Assembly: GCF_000014225.1 (NCBI RefSeq)
Contig: NC_008228.1
Location: 2,542,001 to 2,606,000, forward strand
Direction: 5' to 3'
Source: Paraglaciecola sp. T6c
Lineage (GTDB): Bacteria; Pseudomonadota; Gammaproteobacteria; Enterobacterales; Alteromonadaceae
Length of the DNA stretch: 64,000 nucleotides
Position numbers and translations under genes: made by a program. Position 1 is the stretch's first letter, and the number at the start of each line of letters is the position of its first letter. The notes below the pieces were generated by a model, which did not search any database, was not told where the DNA came from, and saw nothing but the letters and a program-made list of their open reading frames with translations. Positions 35,911 through 46,567 of this stretch are shown here, piece after piece.

Positions 35911-37002
35911 TTACTCCCCTTCGCCTAAACGGCCTAGTTTATACTTCCCTGATAACACTCGCTGCCACCATGATTCATTGGAAAGATACCATTGCACCGT
36001 CTTTCGCATACCTGATACGAAGTCTTCTTCTGGTTTCCACCCTAACGCTTTTTGAATATGACTAGCATCGATGGCATAACGAGCATCGTGCCCTGGCCGG
36101 TCTTTCACAAATGTAATTAAATCAGCGTAGGCTGAAATATCTGCTGCTCTTTGTTGCGGGGCTAACTCATCAAGCAACGCACAAATAGTACGTACTACAT
36201 CTAAATTACGCTTTTCATTATGGCCGCCTATATTGAACGTCTCTCCTACACTCCCAGATTTAACTACTAGGCATAACGCACGGGCGTGATCTTCAACAAA
36301 CAACCAGTCGCGAATTTGACTGCCATCACCATATACAGGTAAAGGTTTACCGGCCAGCGCATTTAGAATGACATGTGGGACTAACTTTTCGGGAAAATGA
36401 TAAGGGCCGTAATTATTAGAGCAATTTGTGATTACCGTCGGTAAACCATAAGTGCGCTGCCAGCTTCTGACCAAATGATCTGAACTCGCTTTACTTGCCG
36501 AATAAGGTGAGCTGGGTGCATAGGGGGTGTTTTCTGTAAATAAAGGCAATTCACCGCCTCCAGAGACTTCGTCCGGGTGAGGTAAGTCTCCATAGACTTC
36601 ATCGGTAGAAATATGATGAAAAATAAACTGCCCTTTGCGCTCTTCTGGCAAATCCTGCCAATAAGCGCGAGCGGCGTCTAATAGTGTATAAGTGCCGACC
36701 ACATTGGTTTGAATAAAGGCACCCGGCCCATCAATAGAGCGATCAACGTGTGATTCGGCTGCTAAATGCATCACCGCATCAGGTTGGTGTGCATTGAATA
36801 CACGTTTTATTTCTGCTGCATCACAAATATCTACTTGCTCAAAACGATATCTGTCGCTGTGTAATTCTTGGGGAATGGACTCTGTGTTTCCTGCGTACGT
36901 TAATACATCAACATTAATCACACTGTCTTGCGTGTTGGCTAATAAATGCCTGACGACAGCACTGCCGATAAAGCCGGCTCCACCGGTAACGAGTATTTTC
37001 AT
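35911..37002 (-). CDS. rfbB: dTDP-glucose 4,6-dehydratase
   Basis: This protein of 363 residues is an extended short-chain dehydrogenase. It shows [28 protein letters not shown], the catalytic [10 protein letters not shown] and YSASKA. It is the first gene of the rhamnose operon. No glycosyltransferase or O-antigen gene is adjacent, so the rhamnose acceptor is made elsewhere. Confidence 0.97.
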   Translation of the reverse strand: MKILVTGGAGFIGSAVVRHLLANTQDSVINVDVLTYAGNTESIPQELHSDRYRFEQVDICDAAEIKRVFNAHQPDAVMHLAAESHVDRSIDGPGAFIQTNVVGTYTLLDAARAYWQDLPEERKGQFIFHHISTDEVYGDLPHPDEVSGGGELPLFTENTPYAPSSPYSASKASSDHLVRSWQRTYGLPTVITNCSNNYGPYHFPEKLVPHVILNALAGKPLPVYGDGSQIRDWLFVEDHARALCLVVKSGSVGETFNIGGHNEKRNLDVVRTICALLDELAPQQRAADISAYADLITFVKDRPGHDARYAIDASHIQKALGWKPEEDFVSGMRKTVQWYLSNESWWQRVLSGKYKLGRLGEGE

Positions 37003-37053
37003 GTAAAACTAAACCCTTTTTTAAATCTAAAAGTAGACATCTTGTCTTTGTTT

Positions 37054-38010
37054 TTAACTACGAATTTCCAACACGCTTAACGCTCTGTTTAATTGCTTAT
37101 CGAGTGGGGCTTGAAAACTGACTCTGTCTTCAGTCTTTGGGTGAATAAACGCTAAGGAGTACGCATGCAAGAATAAACGCTTCAACCCTTTTTGATTCAT
37201 CAGCCCAGTAAACTCTGAATCACCATATTTGTCATCGCAAGCAATGGGATGACCTGCATGCAAGCAATGTACACGTATTTGGTGGGTACGGCCTGTAATA
37301 GGTGAGGCTTCAACTAGCGTGGCGCCTGAAAATCTATCGAGTACACGAAAACGTGTTTCAGACGGTTTACCTTCAGTATCCACCGACACTAAACGTTCAC
37401 CCGATTTAAGAATGTTTTTTAACAATGGTGCATTGACTTTATAACGATTTTCGGGCCATTCACCTACTACTAATGCTTGATAGCGCTTATCCATTTTTTT
37501 ATCACGAAGTTGCTCATGCAAGTTTTTAAGTGCTGAGCGTTTCTTAGCGATAACTAAACAACCTGATGTGTCTCGGTCTAAACGATGAACTAATTCTAAG
37601 AATCGCGCTTGAGGGCGCAATGCACGAAGCGCTTCAATCACCCCGAAGCTCAAACCACTGCCTCCATGCACTGCCATTCCTGATGGCTTATTTAACACGA
37701 TAAGTAAATCATCTTCGAACAAAATATGAGACTCAAGTGAAGCCACTTTGTCCAATTTAGTGGAAGGCGCCTCATTGGGCTCAGACACACGTATGGGCGG
37801 AATGCGTAACTGGTCATGGGCTTGAAGCTTATATTCAGGCTTAACGCGCTTTTTATTAACCCTAATTTCGCCCTTACGCACGATGCGATAAATAAGGCTC
37901 TTAGGTACCCCTTTGAGTAAGGTACGTAAAAAATTATCGATGCGCTGACCCTCTAGGTCGGGCTCGATATCGATAAACTGGACTTTCTGAAATGTAGTAT
38001 CTGTGATCAT
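37054..38010 (-). CDS. rluC: 23S rRNA pseudouridine synthase C
   Basis: This protein of 318 residues has an S4 RNA-binding domain at the N-terminus (RIDNFLRTLLKGVPKSLIYRIVRKGEIRV in part) and the catalytic HRLDRDTSGCLVIAKK with the essential Asp. RluC modifies three uridines of 23S rRNA. It is divergent from rne, as in E. coli. Confidence 0.96.
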   Translation of the reverse strand: MITDTTFQKVQFIDIEPDLEGQRIDNFLRTLLKGVPKSLIYRIVRKGEIRVNKKRVKPEYKLQAHDQLRIPPIRVSEPNEAPSTKLDKVASLESHILFEDDLLIVLNKPSGMAVHGGSGLSFGVIEALRALRPQARFLELVHRLDRDTSGCLVIAKKRSALKNLHEQLRDKKMDKRYQALVVGEWPENRYKVNAPLLKNILKSGERLVSVDTEGKPSETRFRVLDRFSGATLVEASPITGRTHQIRVHCLHAGHPIACDDKYGDSEFTGLMNQKGLKRLFLHAYSLAFIHPKTEDRVSFQAPLDKQLNRALSVLEIRS

Positions 38011-38575
38011 CAGAGTATTATAACTGGAAGCCCCCCATGTATGACCAGCACTTTATTCGCTTGCCAGCGTTTAGATTTTAATGTGATAATGTGCCAGTCT
38101 TGCTATAGGCACACGCCGAACAAGACAAACAGATGTAATAATCCGTTCTGGTAGCAGTGCGATACAAATAAGTCGTTAAATACTGCCCTATCAATCGCGA
38201 AGTGAGTAACTTTTCGTGGATTAGATAAAACAGAACCAAGACATCAGCGATGATAAATAACTATTTGATCGCGGCCGATGTAAAGAATGTAATTGAATTG
38301 ACAACATACTGGGTTTGTTATGCCCATTTTTTTCAACGCATAACCACCGAGTATTAACCGTTTTAAGAAACGAATTTATATAAGTCAGGAAATGCCGAAA
38401 CTGACACCCAAATGGGAAGTATTTAATACATATATGCGTTAAATAACGCATAAGGTACTTAGGCAGAAACTTAAAATTAGTTAGATACAGCCGCGAGGCT
38501 GCATGACAGAAAATTGTCGAAACTCAACGCATGTCTTTCATCCGTGGCGATCGGTACACCACCGAGTCAATAAGA
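38011..38575 (+). promoter_or_regulatory. rne upstream region and long 5' leader
   Basis: This is 565 bases between divergent rluC and rne. In E. coli the long rne leader forms hairpins through which RNase E controls its own message. Here a TTGACA hexamer lies at 38298-38303, and a small hairpin CAGCC-GCGA-GGCTG with a GNRA-type loop lies at 38488-38501, about 75 bases before the start codon. Autoregulation is inferred from the E. coli case. No open frame looks coding. Confidence 0.5.
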
Positions 38576-41500
38576 ATGAAAAGAATGTTAATCAATGCAA
38601 CGCAGCAAGAAGAATTGCGTGTTGCCCTCGTCGATGGTCAAAAGCTTTACGATTTAGACATTGAAAGCCCTGGTCACGAACAGAAAAAAGCCAATATATA
38701 TAAAGGTACAATAACCCGCGTAGAGCCTAGTCTAGAAGCAGCTTTCGTGGATTACGGCGCAGAGCGTCACGGGTTCCTACCTCTTAAAGAAATCGCCCGC
38801 ACCTATTTTCCTCAAGGTTATAAATTTGAAGGCCGTCCGAATATTAAAGACGTCATCAAAGAAGGCCAGGAAGTTATTATTCAAATCGATAAAGAAGAGC
38901 GAGGCCAGAAAGGCGCTGCGTTAACCACCTTTATCAGTTTGGCAGGTAGCTACCTAGTATTGATGCCTAATAACCCAAGAGCCGGTGGTATCTCTCGTCG
39001 CATCGAAGGTGATGAACGTACGGATCTTAAACAAGCCCTAAGCAACCTTACGTTACCTGATGGAATGGGGTTAATTGTTCGTACCGCTGGTGTTGGTAAA
39101 TCAGCTGAAGAATTACAATGGGATTTGAGTGTTTTATTAACCCATTGGACCGCTATTTCTGAAGCGGCGGATTCTCGCCCTGCTCCTTTCCTAATTCACC
39201 AAGAAAGCAATGTTATTGTACGCGCAATTCGCGACTACCTGCGTCGTGATATTGGCGAAATACTGATTGATAAAACCAGTATTTACGAGCAAGCCATGAA
39301 GCACATCGAGTTGGTTCGCCCTGATTTCGCGAATCGTGTGAAGCTATATCGTGGTGATGTGCCTTTATTCAGCCATTATCAAATTGAAAGCCAAATTGAA
39401 TCTGCTTTTCAGCGTGAAGTGCGCTTGCCATCAGGTGGCTCAATCGTAATTGACCCAACCGAAGCCCTTACCTCAATTGATATTAACTCTGCCCGCGCTA
39501 CCAAAGGCAGTGATATCGAAGAGACTGCATTTAATACCAACCTTGAAGCCGCTGATGAAATTGCCCGTCAGTTACGTTTGCGTGATTTAGGTGGTTTGGT
39601 GGTCATTGACTTTATTGACATGACGCCTGTACGTCACCAACGTGAAGTGGAAAACCGCATGAAAGACGCGGTAAGACACGACCGTGCTCGAGTGCAATTG
39701 GGTCGCATTTCTCGTTTTGGTTTACTTGAAATGTCACGTCAACGCTTACGCCCATCACTAGGAGACTCTGCCCACAATGTGTGCCCTCGTTGTAGTGGTC
39801 ACGGTACCGTGCGTGGGACTGAATCGTTAGCATTATCAGTACTGCGTATCATGGAAGAGGAAAGCATTAAGGACAACACAGGGCAAATCGAAGCCCAGCT
39901 ACCTGTTAATGTGGCCACTTACCTGTTGAATGAAAAACGCGGCGCGGTTGCTGGCGTTGAAAAACGTCATAAAGTGCAATTGGTCATTATTCCAAATCCG
40001 AACATGGAAACCCCTCACTACAACGTTGCTCGTCGTCGACCCGATGATGCTATTCATGACATGAGCTATAACGTTGAGTTAATGAAAAACGAAGACACCG
40101 AAGCAGATAAAGCCGTAACGGCCACACCTGTTAAAGAACAACCTATGCTCCAGAGCTTCGTCTCGCCTGCTAAGGCTGCAGCTGTTCAACCTGAAACACC
40201 CAAAAAGGCTGATGTTGAAAGCGTGTCGTTGCTCTCAAAAATTGCTAGTTGGTTGAAGTCGTTATTCGCGCCAGCGCCACAACCTGAGCCAGAGCCTGAA
40301 GTTAAACCTCAGCGTAAGCCGCAACAACGTCGCAATAGAAACAATCCTCGCCGCAGTAAGCAAGGTGACAATCGTTCAGATAATCGCGATGACAACCGCT
40401 CTTCAAGCAAGGACGACAATCGTTCAGACAACCGCGATGGCAATGAAAAGCCGAATAATCGTAAGCCTCGTCGCAATGATAATCGTAAACCTCGAAACGA
40501 TAACAAGTCGCCAAAAGAGCTAACTAACACTGAGCAGAAGAAAGATCAAAAGCCAGCAGCTCCTCAAAAAGAAGTAAAAGAGCACAAGGTTGCTGAGCGT
40601 CGCAAACGTCGTGATAACAGACGTAGCGTGCGTGTAGATGATAGTAAAGAGCAAACAGCTAAGGCTAAAACTCACACTAGCAATGCTGATATCGCTGCAA
40701 CCAACAATCATAACGCTCAAGCTGCTGTTGAAGTAGACAGCAAAGTTGCCGCAGTCATTGAGCAAACCGCTACACAGGACACTCCTGCTACCGCGGAAAC
40801 TCAGGCTCCTGTTGCAGTATCTGCACAAGATATTGAATCACCGAAAAAGTCTAAGACGAAGGCGGAAGAGAAGCGCGCTCAAGAGTCTTCTCACGAGACC
40901 CATGAAGACCCAGCTAAACCAGAGTCAATGGATAACACCGGTAACGATAAAGGTGAAAACACGACTCAGCGTACACGCAGTCGTCGTTCACCTCGTCACA
41001 TTCGTGCTGCAGGTCAAAAGCGTCGTAAAGATGAGGAAGCTCAAGCAACACAGGTGACCGATAACGAGCAAAGCGCTAAGCAGGATGAGTTACAATTTGA
41101 TGCACCACAGGCTGAAGTAGCGCCAGTGCAAACTGAACAAGCCATCAAAGAAAATGCTGTACCTGTAACGGATACAGTTTCTGAGGTTGCTATCAGTGCT
41201 GATGTGACTCAACAAGCACCGGCTCAAGGCGACTTGTTAACTCAACCAGAAGACACTATTTCCAAAGGTGAAGAAGTCGCTGAAGCGCCTGAGGTCACGG
41301 CAGTTCAATCTATTGATGAGCAACCTGTCATCGCAAACGATACTAGCGTGGAAAATAACGCACCTGTCGACAACGCAAAGGTTGAAACTGCAGCACCTAA
41401 AGTAGACGCGGTTGCAATCGCCCCTGAAGCAGATGAAGTCATTGTGCAAACGATACCGTCAGCTCCAGAAAAGCGTGAAGAGAAATCTAAACCTACGAAT

Positions 41501-41743
41501 AAGCCAAAAGCGAAAAAAGCGGTGTCAAAATCAATTCAGGTTAGCGCTAGCGATACTAAGGCTCGTGCTTCACACCCAATGGCTACGCCAGCCAGTGTTG
41601 AGCATGAGTTCAACACGTTAAACATTGGTTCGCTAAGTGATGATGCACGACCGTCTGTAAATGCTTCTGGAAGATCAGCTGCTATGGTGGCTGCATCAAC
41701 TCGTTCCGGGGCACCGGCTACGAGACCCGCATCACAAGACTAA
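38576..41743 (+). CDS. rne: Ribonuclease E
   Basis: I chose the ATG at 38576 because [20 protein letters not shown] is nearly identical to the E. coli N-terminus; the frame opens 15 codons earlier. The protein has 1055 residues. The catalytic half (about 1-515) has the S1 domain, the two metal-binding Asp residues in SIDINSARA and VIDFIDM, and the zinc-link CPRCSGHGT. Next comes an amphipathic membrane-anchor helix ([17 protein letters not shown]). A long disordered scaffold follows, with Arg-rich, Asp/Asn-Arg repeats and the [16 protein letters not shown] segment matching E. coli AR2. It is the core of the RNA degradosome. Confidence 0.98.
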   Translation: MKRMLINATQQEELRVALVDGQKLYDLDIESPGHEQKKANIYKGTITRVEPSLEAAFVDYGAERHGFLPLKEIARTYFPQGYKFEGRPNIKDVIKEGQEVIIQIDKEERGQKGAALTTFISLAGSYLVLMPNNPRAGGISRRIEGDERTDLKQALSNLTLPDGMGLIVRTAGVGKSAEELQWDLSVLLTHWTAISEAADSRPAPFLIHQESNVIVRAIRDYLRRDIGEILIDKTSIYEQAMKHIELVRPDFANRVKLYRGDVPLFSHYQIESQIESAFQREVRLPSGGSIVIDPTEALTSIDINSARATKGSDIEETAFNTNLEAADEIARQLRLRDLGGLVVIDFIDMTPVRHQREVENRMKDAVRHDRARVQLGRISRFGLLEMSRQRLRPSLGDSAHNVCPRCSGHGTVRGTESLALSVLRIMEEESIKDNTGQIEAQLPVNVATYLLNEKRGAVAGVEKRHKVQLVIIPNPNMETPHYNVARRRPDDAIHDMSYNVELMKNEDTEADKAVTATPVKEQPMLQSFVSPAKAAAVQPETPKKADVESVSLLSKIASWLKSLFAPAPQPEPEPEVKPQRKPQQRRNRNNPRRSKQGDNRSDNRDDNRSSSKDDNRSDNRDGNEKPNNRKPRRNDNRKPRNDNKSPKELTNTEQKKDQKPAAPQKEVKEHKVAERRKRRDNRRSVRVDDSKEQTAKAKTHTSNADIAATNNHNAQAAVEVDSKVAAVIEQTATQDTPATAETQAPVAVSAQDIESPKKSKTKAEEKRAQESSHETHEDPAKPESMDNTGNDKGENTTQRTRSRRSPRHIRAAGQKRRKDEEAQATQVTDNEQSAKQDELQFDAPQAEVAPVQTEQAIKENAVPVTDTVSEVAISADVTQQAPAQGDLLTQPEDTISKGEEVAEAPEVTAVQSIDEQPVIANDTSVENNAPVDNAKVETAAPKVDAVAIAPEADEVIVQTIPSAPEKREEKSKPTNKPKAKKAVSKSIQVSASDTKARASHPMATPASVEHEFNTLNIGSLSDDARPSVNASGRSAAMVAASTRSGAPATRPASQD

Positions 41744-41780
41744 AATTGTCAGACGCGTAAGCGTTCAATAGTGTCAATAT

Positions 41781-41816
41781 AAAACCGCTGTCAGCATAGC
41801 TAACAGCGGTTTTTTT
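41781..41816 (+). terminator. rne terminator
   Basis: AACCGCTGT pairs with ACAGCGGTT, an inner AGC/GCT extends the stem, and seven T residues follow. It lies about 40 bases after the rne stop. Confidence 0.92.
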
Positions 41817-41925
41817 ATATTCTCGATTGCTAATCACGGGATATACTGTATCCTCCCGCCCTCTCTATAATGCTTGAAAAAGCAGCATAGAATTTGATAA
41901 TTAATTCACGACCAGCGAGTAAAAT

Positions 41926-43233
41926 ATGAGTTTTGCCGATTTAGGCTTATCCCCCGCAATTTTGTCTGCCGTTACAGCGAAAGGCTACACAGACCCATCT
42001 CCAATTCAAGCACAAGCCATACCTGCCATATTAGAAGGCAAGGACATCATGGCAGCAGCACAAACCGGTACAGGTAAAACAGCGGGCTTTACTCTGCCTT
42101 TACTCGAATTGCTGAATCGTGGAACACATGCACGTGGAAACCAAGCTCGTGCATTAGTGTTAACTCCTACGCGTGAACTTGCAGCGCAAGTCGCTGCCAG
42201 TGTGGTTGACTATGGCAAGGATCTTCCATTGCGCTCAGCTGTTGTGTTTGGTGGTGTTGGCATCAACCCACAGATGATCAAGTTGCGCAAAGGCGTCGAT
42301 ATTCTAGTCGCCACACCGGGGCGCTTGCTTGACCTGTATAACCAGAATGCGGTTAGATTTGACGATTTAGAAATTTTGGTGCTGGATGAAGCGGACCGTA
42401 TGCTAGATATGGGCTTTATTCACGACATCAAAAAGGTGCTAAAGCTGCTACCAACGAAACGTCAAAACTTACTTTTTTCAGCCACCTTTTCAGATGATAT
42501 ACGTGCATTAGCGAAAGGGCTTGTGAATAACCCGGTCGAAGTATCTGTTTCCCCGCCTAATACAACAGTAGAAGCCGTGGAACAGTTTGTGTGCCCCGTT
42601 GATAAGAATCAAAAGACACCCGCTTTGATTCGCATGATTAAAGACAATGATTGGCAACAAGTGTTGGTATTTAGCCGCACTAAACATGGTGCGAATCGGA
42701 TCGCCAAGCAGCTTGAAGCGCGTGGTATTACCTCAGCGGCTATTCACGGTAACAAAAGTCAAGGCGCTCGTACAAAAGCGCTAGCCGAGTTTAAAAGCGG
42801 TAAAGTGCGTGCATTAGTGGCGACCGATATTGCTGCTCGTGGTCTAGATATCAGTCAATTACCCCAGGTAGTCAACTATGACCTACCCAATGTAGCAGAA
42901 GATTACGTTCACCGTATCGGTCGAACAGGCCGTGCTGGTGCAAGTGGACAAGCTATCTCACTTGTCACCGCGGATGAGTTTTCCTTGCTGGCTGATATTG
43001 AACGTTTTACTAAGCAAATCATTCCACGCAAGGGGATTGAAGGGTTTGAGCCTGTTCATGCATTACCTGAATCAAGATTAGATTCGCGCCCTATTAAACC
43101 TAAAAAGCCTAAAAAACCTCGAGTTCAGCACCGAGATGGTCAACGTTCTGGTGATAATGCTCGTGGGCACCACTCTGGTAACCGTCGGGGTAATGGGCCT
43201 AAAAATGCCAGCCCTCGCCGCTCAGCGTCTTAA
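41926..43233 (+). CDS. rhlE: DEAD-box RNA helicase RhlE
   Basis: This protein of 435 residues has all DEAD-box motifs: Q motif ([10 protein letters not shown]), [17 protein letters not shown] in [16 protein letters not shown], and [11 protein letters not shown] basic, Gly/Arg/Lys-rich tail of about 60 residues follows. This is the RhlE subgroup, which acts in ribosome assembly and RNA turnover. Its position after rne may aid joint work on RNA, although rne has its own terminator. Confidence 0.92.
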   Translation: MSFADLGLSPAILSAVTAKGYTDPSPIQAQAIPAILEGKDIMAAAQTGTGKTAGFTLPLLELLNRGTHARGNQARALVLTPTRELAAQVAASVVDYGKDLPLRSAVVFGGVGINPQMIKLRKGVDILVATPGRLLDLYNQNAVRFDDLEILVLDEADRMLDMGFIHDIKKVLKLLPTKRQNLLFSATFSDDIRALAKGLVNNPVEVSVSPPNTTVEAVEQFVCPVDKNQKTPALIRMIKDNDWQQVLVFSRTKHGANRIAKQLEARGITSAAIHGNKSQGARTKALAEFKSGKVRALVATDIAARGLDISQLPQVVNYDLPNVAEDYVHRIGRTGRAGASGQAISLVTADEFSLLADIERFTKQIIPRKGIEGFEPVHALPESRLDSRPIKPKKPKKPRVQHRDGQRSGDNARGHHSGNRRGNGPKNASPRRSAS

Positions 43234-43364
43234 TCGTTAAATAGAGTATCCATCCTCTGCGTTTTATCGTGTTTCGGGTAAAGCGCAGAAATTTTTCTTA
43301 GATTAATATCTGCATTTTTTGTTACTGTACTAGCCTTGATTCGCTTCTTGCTAGGCTGTTCTCA

Positions 43365-45956
43365 GTGGGTAAACTGTTTTCTCAAAAGCGCTACGCTGTT
43401 CCGCTCCTTTCTTTTGTTATATTGTTCATCATTGTCGCTACAACGTATTTTTTCAGAAACGCAATTAGCATCTTTTTCATAGAGCACTACGCTCGTGATC
43501 AACACATCACTGTGAACTGCCTATCGTTTGATATTGATAGCCAATTGAATATCGAATTGGAAGAGTTGTGCTTACAAGCTCCGGGGATAAAAGCTAAAAT
43601 CGAGGACGCGCTATTCTCGTACCCAAAAAATACACTTTATACTTCATCGCTGATTGTTCATCACATTTCGAGTAAAAGCGCTGATAAACCCTCATCTAAT
43701 ATCGCACCCATAGACATAACCAGCTGGAAACTACCAGTTAACTTCCCCAAAGTAACCATTGATGACGTTACGATTAACAGCGATGTACTAAAAGAGTCAC
43801 TGACCTTTAGCCTTATTCAACCAACACCCGATTCTTTGAAATTCGAAGGTGATATTCAAGCAACGCTTTATTTGACAACAACTGATGATGAAAGTGAGCA
43901 AAGCGCTATTACGGCTGATATCGAATGGGTGCTATCTGAAGTCATCGGTCTCGTTAGCCTTAATGAAACGCAACTAGCGGATCTCAAGCCTTTGCTAAAT
44001 CAAACTTCTTTTATGAATACTCAGATCAGTACTCATCTCAGATTTGACGGTAACCAGCTTTTCTCAAAACATAGTCTTAATACCTCTTTTCATTACAATC
44101 ACAATTCGTGTTCAATGCAGCCTGAAATCGATGGGCTTGTGGTTGCTGATATTTCACTGTTAACCCAACAACTCAGTTTAGATGTTTCTGCTTTAGACAA
44201 CCGTATTGTATTCGGTGACGACTGTCTGGCATTGTTGCCTCAGGTGCCGATTAAGTTACCTAACGTGTTTTCACTCACATCATCAACACCTATGTTAGTC
44301 ACACTCAATGATGCAGTGGTTCCTTCCTTGTCACTCACTGATGAAAACAAAGCATTAGCGCTAACGCTAATTGATACAGGCATTTCGTTTCCAAATGAAA
44401 GATCGCCCATTCATATTGAAAGTAGGCTTGCCCTAAAAGGGCAACTGAATTTAAACAAACACGTAAAACCGAGTGAAAATTTAGCCAAGCGATCACCTCT
44501 GCCACCAATAACGCTATCTCATAGTGCGTACGTAGAAGTAAATGGCCGAGATTGGTCATTAAGTCAAATTGATGGAGTCATTGAGGCCGAAAATTTTTCA
44601 CAGGCAGGTTTTACCAATAATACGTTTTCGATGAGCGCCAGTGGATCTGTATCTTCCCGAAGAGGAATTGCATTGCAATTAACAGCAGATGCAAATGGTT
44701 TACGTTATTTGAGTCCAGAGGATGCGAGCATCCCTATCACGATAAAATCAGTGCAGGCCGCCCTCACCCTATCCGGGGAAAATATAAACAATGTTTCTGT
44801 GATGTCTGATGTCACCTCGTCGCAAATCAAACGAGATGCTGTATTGGTAAACAAACTAACGAATCACCTAACCGGTAATGTATCTGATTTTAATCGTTTT
44901 GACTTTAGCGGTGACTCGATACTCAGTGGCATCGCTATTAATGTATCTGCGAAGCAGTATCTAACTTTTTCGAGCATTGATGTACGGCATGACATTACAG
45001 CACAGCGCAGCTCTAGCACATTAAATAGCCAGCACGATGTGTCAATAGAAAAGTCTTTGCAGTTTAAACTCGGCCAATCTGGACAGCAGCTTAATCTAAT
45101 GATGCGCCAGCAATCCATAGACAGCTTGCAAGCAGTCGCTAGCCGGTTTTTGCCGGAGCTTATACTGCAAGATGGTACATTGGATATTGATGCTCAGATG
45201 AAGTCAGACGGTCAAGATTTACAGGCATCTATTGAACTTGTTAACGCAGAGATAAAATACGCAGACTTCAGTGCCAGCGGTATTGCAACTCACAATAACG
45301 TATATTCTGATTCAGCGGGTCTTCAGCTTGATGACGCTAGGTTAACTATACTGAATGCGAACACTGGGGTACCTATCAGTAATATTGCTTTGGACTACTC
45401 AATCAAAAACAACAGCCTTAAAGTCGACAAAGCGACGGGTAACGTATTAGGTGGTAACTTCATATTAGGCGGTTTCTGGTTAGACAATCGTAACCAAAAC
45501 GCTCAGCTCACCATGAACAATATTGACTTAGCCAAAATTGTTGAATTACAGCAACAAAATGGTATTGATGTAACTGGCTCTGTTAGTGGGATATTGCCTT
45601 TGACGTTAGAAGACGGCAAAGTGAATATCGATAACGGCCTATTAAAGAGTGACAGTGGTGGTGCCCTTAAAATTGATGGCAACCCCGCATTTGATTCCAT
45701 TGCTCAACAACAAACCGAGTTGCTTTATTTAAAAGATCTAGAGTTTGAAAAACTAAGTAGTAAAGTGAAGTTGAATTCCGATGGATTATTGTTTTTGGAT
45801 TTCTCTATATTAGGGAAAAATCCAACGCAACAACAAGCAGTTAATTTTAATTACCACCACGAGGAAAATATTCTAACCTTGATGCGTTCCTTAAGATTGA
45901 CTGATTCGGTACAGAATCAAATTGAACATAACATTAAAAAAGGTGGTGAAGAGTGA
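43365..45956 (+). CDS. ydbH: YdbH, AsmA-like intermembrane lipid-transport protein
   Basis: This protein of 863 residues starts with GTG. One N-terminal membrane helix (about 14-34) anchors a very long periplasmic part made of repeated short beta-strands, as in the TamB/AsmA/YdbH group. YdbH and the outer-membrane lipoprotein YnbE form a bridge for phospholipid transport in E. coli, redundant with TamB and YhdP. The C-terminal part (QQTELLYLKDLEFEKLSSKVKL) fits the YdbH dicarboxylate-like domain. It overlaps the next gene, ynbE. Confidence 0.88.
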   Translation: MGKLFSQKRYAVPLLSFVILFIIVATTYFFRNAISIFFIEHYARDQHITVNCLSFDIDSQLNIELEELCLQAPGIKAKIEDALFSYPKNTLYTSSLIVHHISSKSADKPSSNIAPIDITSWKLPVNFPKVTIDDVTINSDVLKESLTFSLIQPTPDSLKFEGDIQATLYLTTTDDESEQSAITADIEWVLSEVIGLVSLNETQLADLKPLLNQTSFMNTQISTHLRFDGNQLFSKHSLNTSFHYNHNSCSMQPEIDGLVVADISLLTQQLSLDVSALDNRIVFGDDCLALLPQVPIKLPNVFSLTSSTPMLVTLNDAVVPSLSLTDENKALALTLIDTGISFPNERSPIHIESRLALKGQLNLNKHVKPSENLAKRSPLPPITLSHSAYVEVNGRDWSLSQIDGVIEAENFSQAGFTNNTFSMSASGSVSSRRGIALQLTADANGLRYLSPEDASIPITIKSVQAALTLSGENINNVSVMSDVTSSQIKRDAVLVNKLTNHLTGNVSDFNRFDFSGDSILSGIAINVSAKQYLTFSSIDVRHDITAQRSSSTLNSQHDVSIEKSLQFKLGQSGQQLNLMMRQQSIDSLQAVASRFLPELILQDGTLDIDAQMKSDGQDLQASIELVNAEIKYADFSASGIATHNNVYSDSAGLQLDDARLTILNANTGVPISNIALDYSIKNNSLKVDKATGNVLGGNFILGGFWLDNRNQNAQLTMNNIDLAKIVELQQQNGIDVTGSVSGILPLTLEDGKVNIDNGLLKSDSGGALKIDGNPAFDSIAQQQTELLYLKDLEFEKLSSKVKLNSDGLLFLDFSILGKNPTQQQAVNFNYHHEENILTLMRSLRLTDSVQNQIEHNIKKGGEE

Positions 45957-46132
45957 AAATGTATTGGCTAATGGCGGCCTTGTTACCGTTGAGCGCTTGT
46001 ACTCATAAAGTGCAAGTAGAAACGAAAGAACCCATTACTATCAACATTAATGTAAAGATAGATCACGAAATACGTGTGAAAGTTGATAAAGAGTTAGATG
46101 ACTTATTCAGCGATGACAGTGAATTATTTTAA
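45953..46132 (+). CDS. ynbE: YnbE-like outer-membrane lipoprotein
   Basis: This 59-residue protein has a signal peptide ending in lipobox LSAC (Cys16) and the conserved segment PITININVKIDHEI. It matches YnbE in size and position. I place the start at the GTG overlapping the ydbH stop; the ATG at 45959 is the alternative and loses two residues. YnbE stacks on the YdbH C-terminus to complete the intermembrane bridge. The gene is short enough to be missed by automatic annotation. Confidence 0.9.
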   Translation: MKMYWLMAALLPLSACTHKVQVETKEPITININVKIDHEIRVKVDKELDDLFSDDSELF

Positions 46133-46141
46133 GGAGTGAAC

Positions 46142-46471
46142 ATGAAAACGAACCTATTACCTACATTGCTAGCAGCATCGTCCTTACTATTCGCCAGTAT
46201 GAGCTTTGCAATAGAATTGGATGACGCTAAAGCACAAGGTTTGGTTGGCGAGCAAACAGACGGTTATCTTGGTGCAGTAGTGAGTAAGCCTGACGTAATG
46301 TCTTTGATCAAAGAGGTAAACGACAAACGAAAGCAAAAGTATGCGCAATTAGCTACTAAGAATAACCTTACTCTTGAGCAAGTTGAAAAGTTAGCTGCGA
46401 AGAAAGCCTATGAAAAAACCGACACTGGGCATTTTGTGTTGGTTAACGGTGCATGGGTTAAAAAGCCGTAG
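46142..46471 (+). CDS. ydbL: YdbL (DUF1318) periplasmic protein
   Basis: This protein has 109 residues from the ATG at 46142, with AAGGAG five bases upstream; an earlier GTG is in frame. A signal peptide (to about AMSFA) is followed by DAKAQGLVGEQTDGYLG, typical of YdbL, and a C-terminal HFVLVNGAWVKK. In E. coli YdbL modulates assembly of YnbE with YdbH. It is the last gene of the ydbH-ynbE-ydbL operon. Confidence 0.93.
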   Translation: MKTNLLPTLLAASSLLFASMSFAIELDDAKAQGLVGEQTDGYLGAVVSKPDVMSLIKEVNDKRKQKYAQLATKNNLTLEQVEKLAAKKAYEKTDTGHFVLVNGAWVKKP

Positions 46472-46500
46472 ATAGTAAATCTCATTGATTCAGCATAAAA

Positions 46501-46531
46501 AGCCGCCAGTGTATTCGTTACACTGGCGGCT
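46501..46531. terminator. Terminator between convergent ydbL and SDR genes
   Basis: AGCCGCCAGTGTA (46501-46513) pairs perfectly with TACACTGGCGGCT (46519-46531) around TTCGT. A-rich and T-rich flanks allow use in both directions. Confidence 0.85.
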
Positions 46532-46567
46532 TCATTTCTATTTACGGGCAACACGCTTTTAAATAGT

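Noticed and set aside
40302-41057. Open frames overlapping rne in other frames
   Set aside because: They arise from the repetitive Arg/Asp/Asn codons of the RNase E scaffold and have no independent support.
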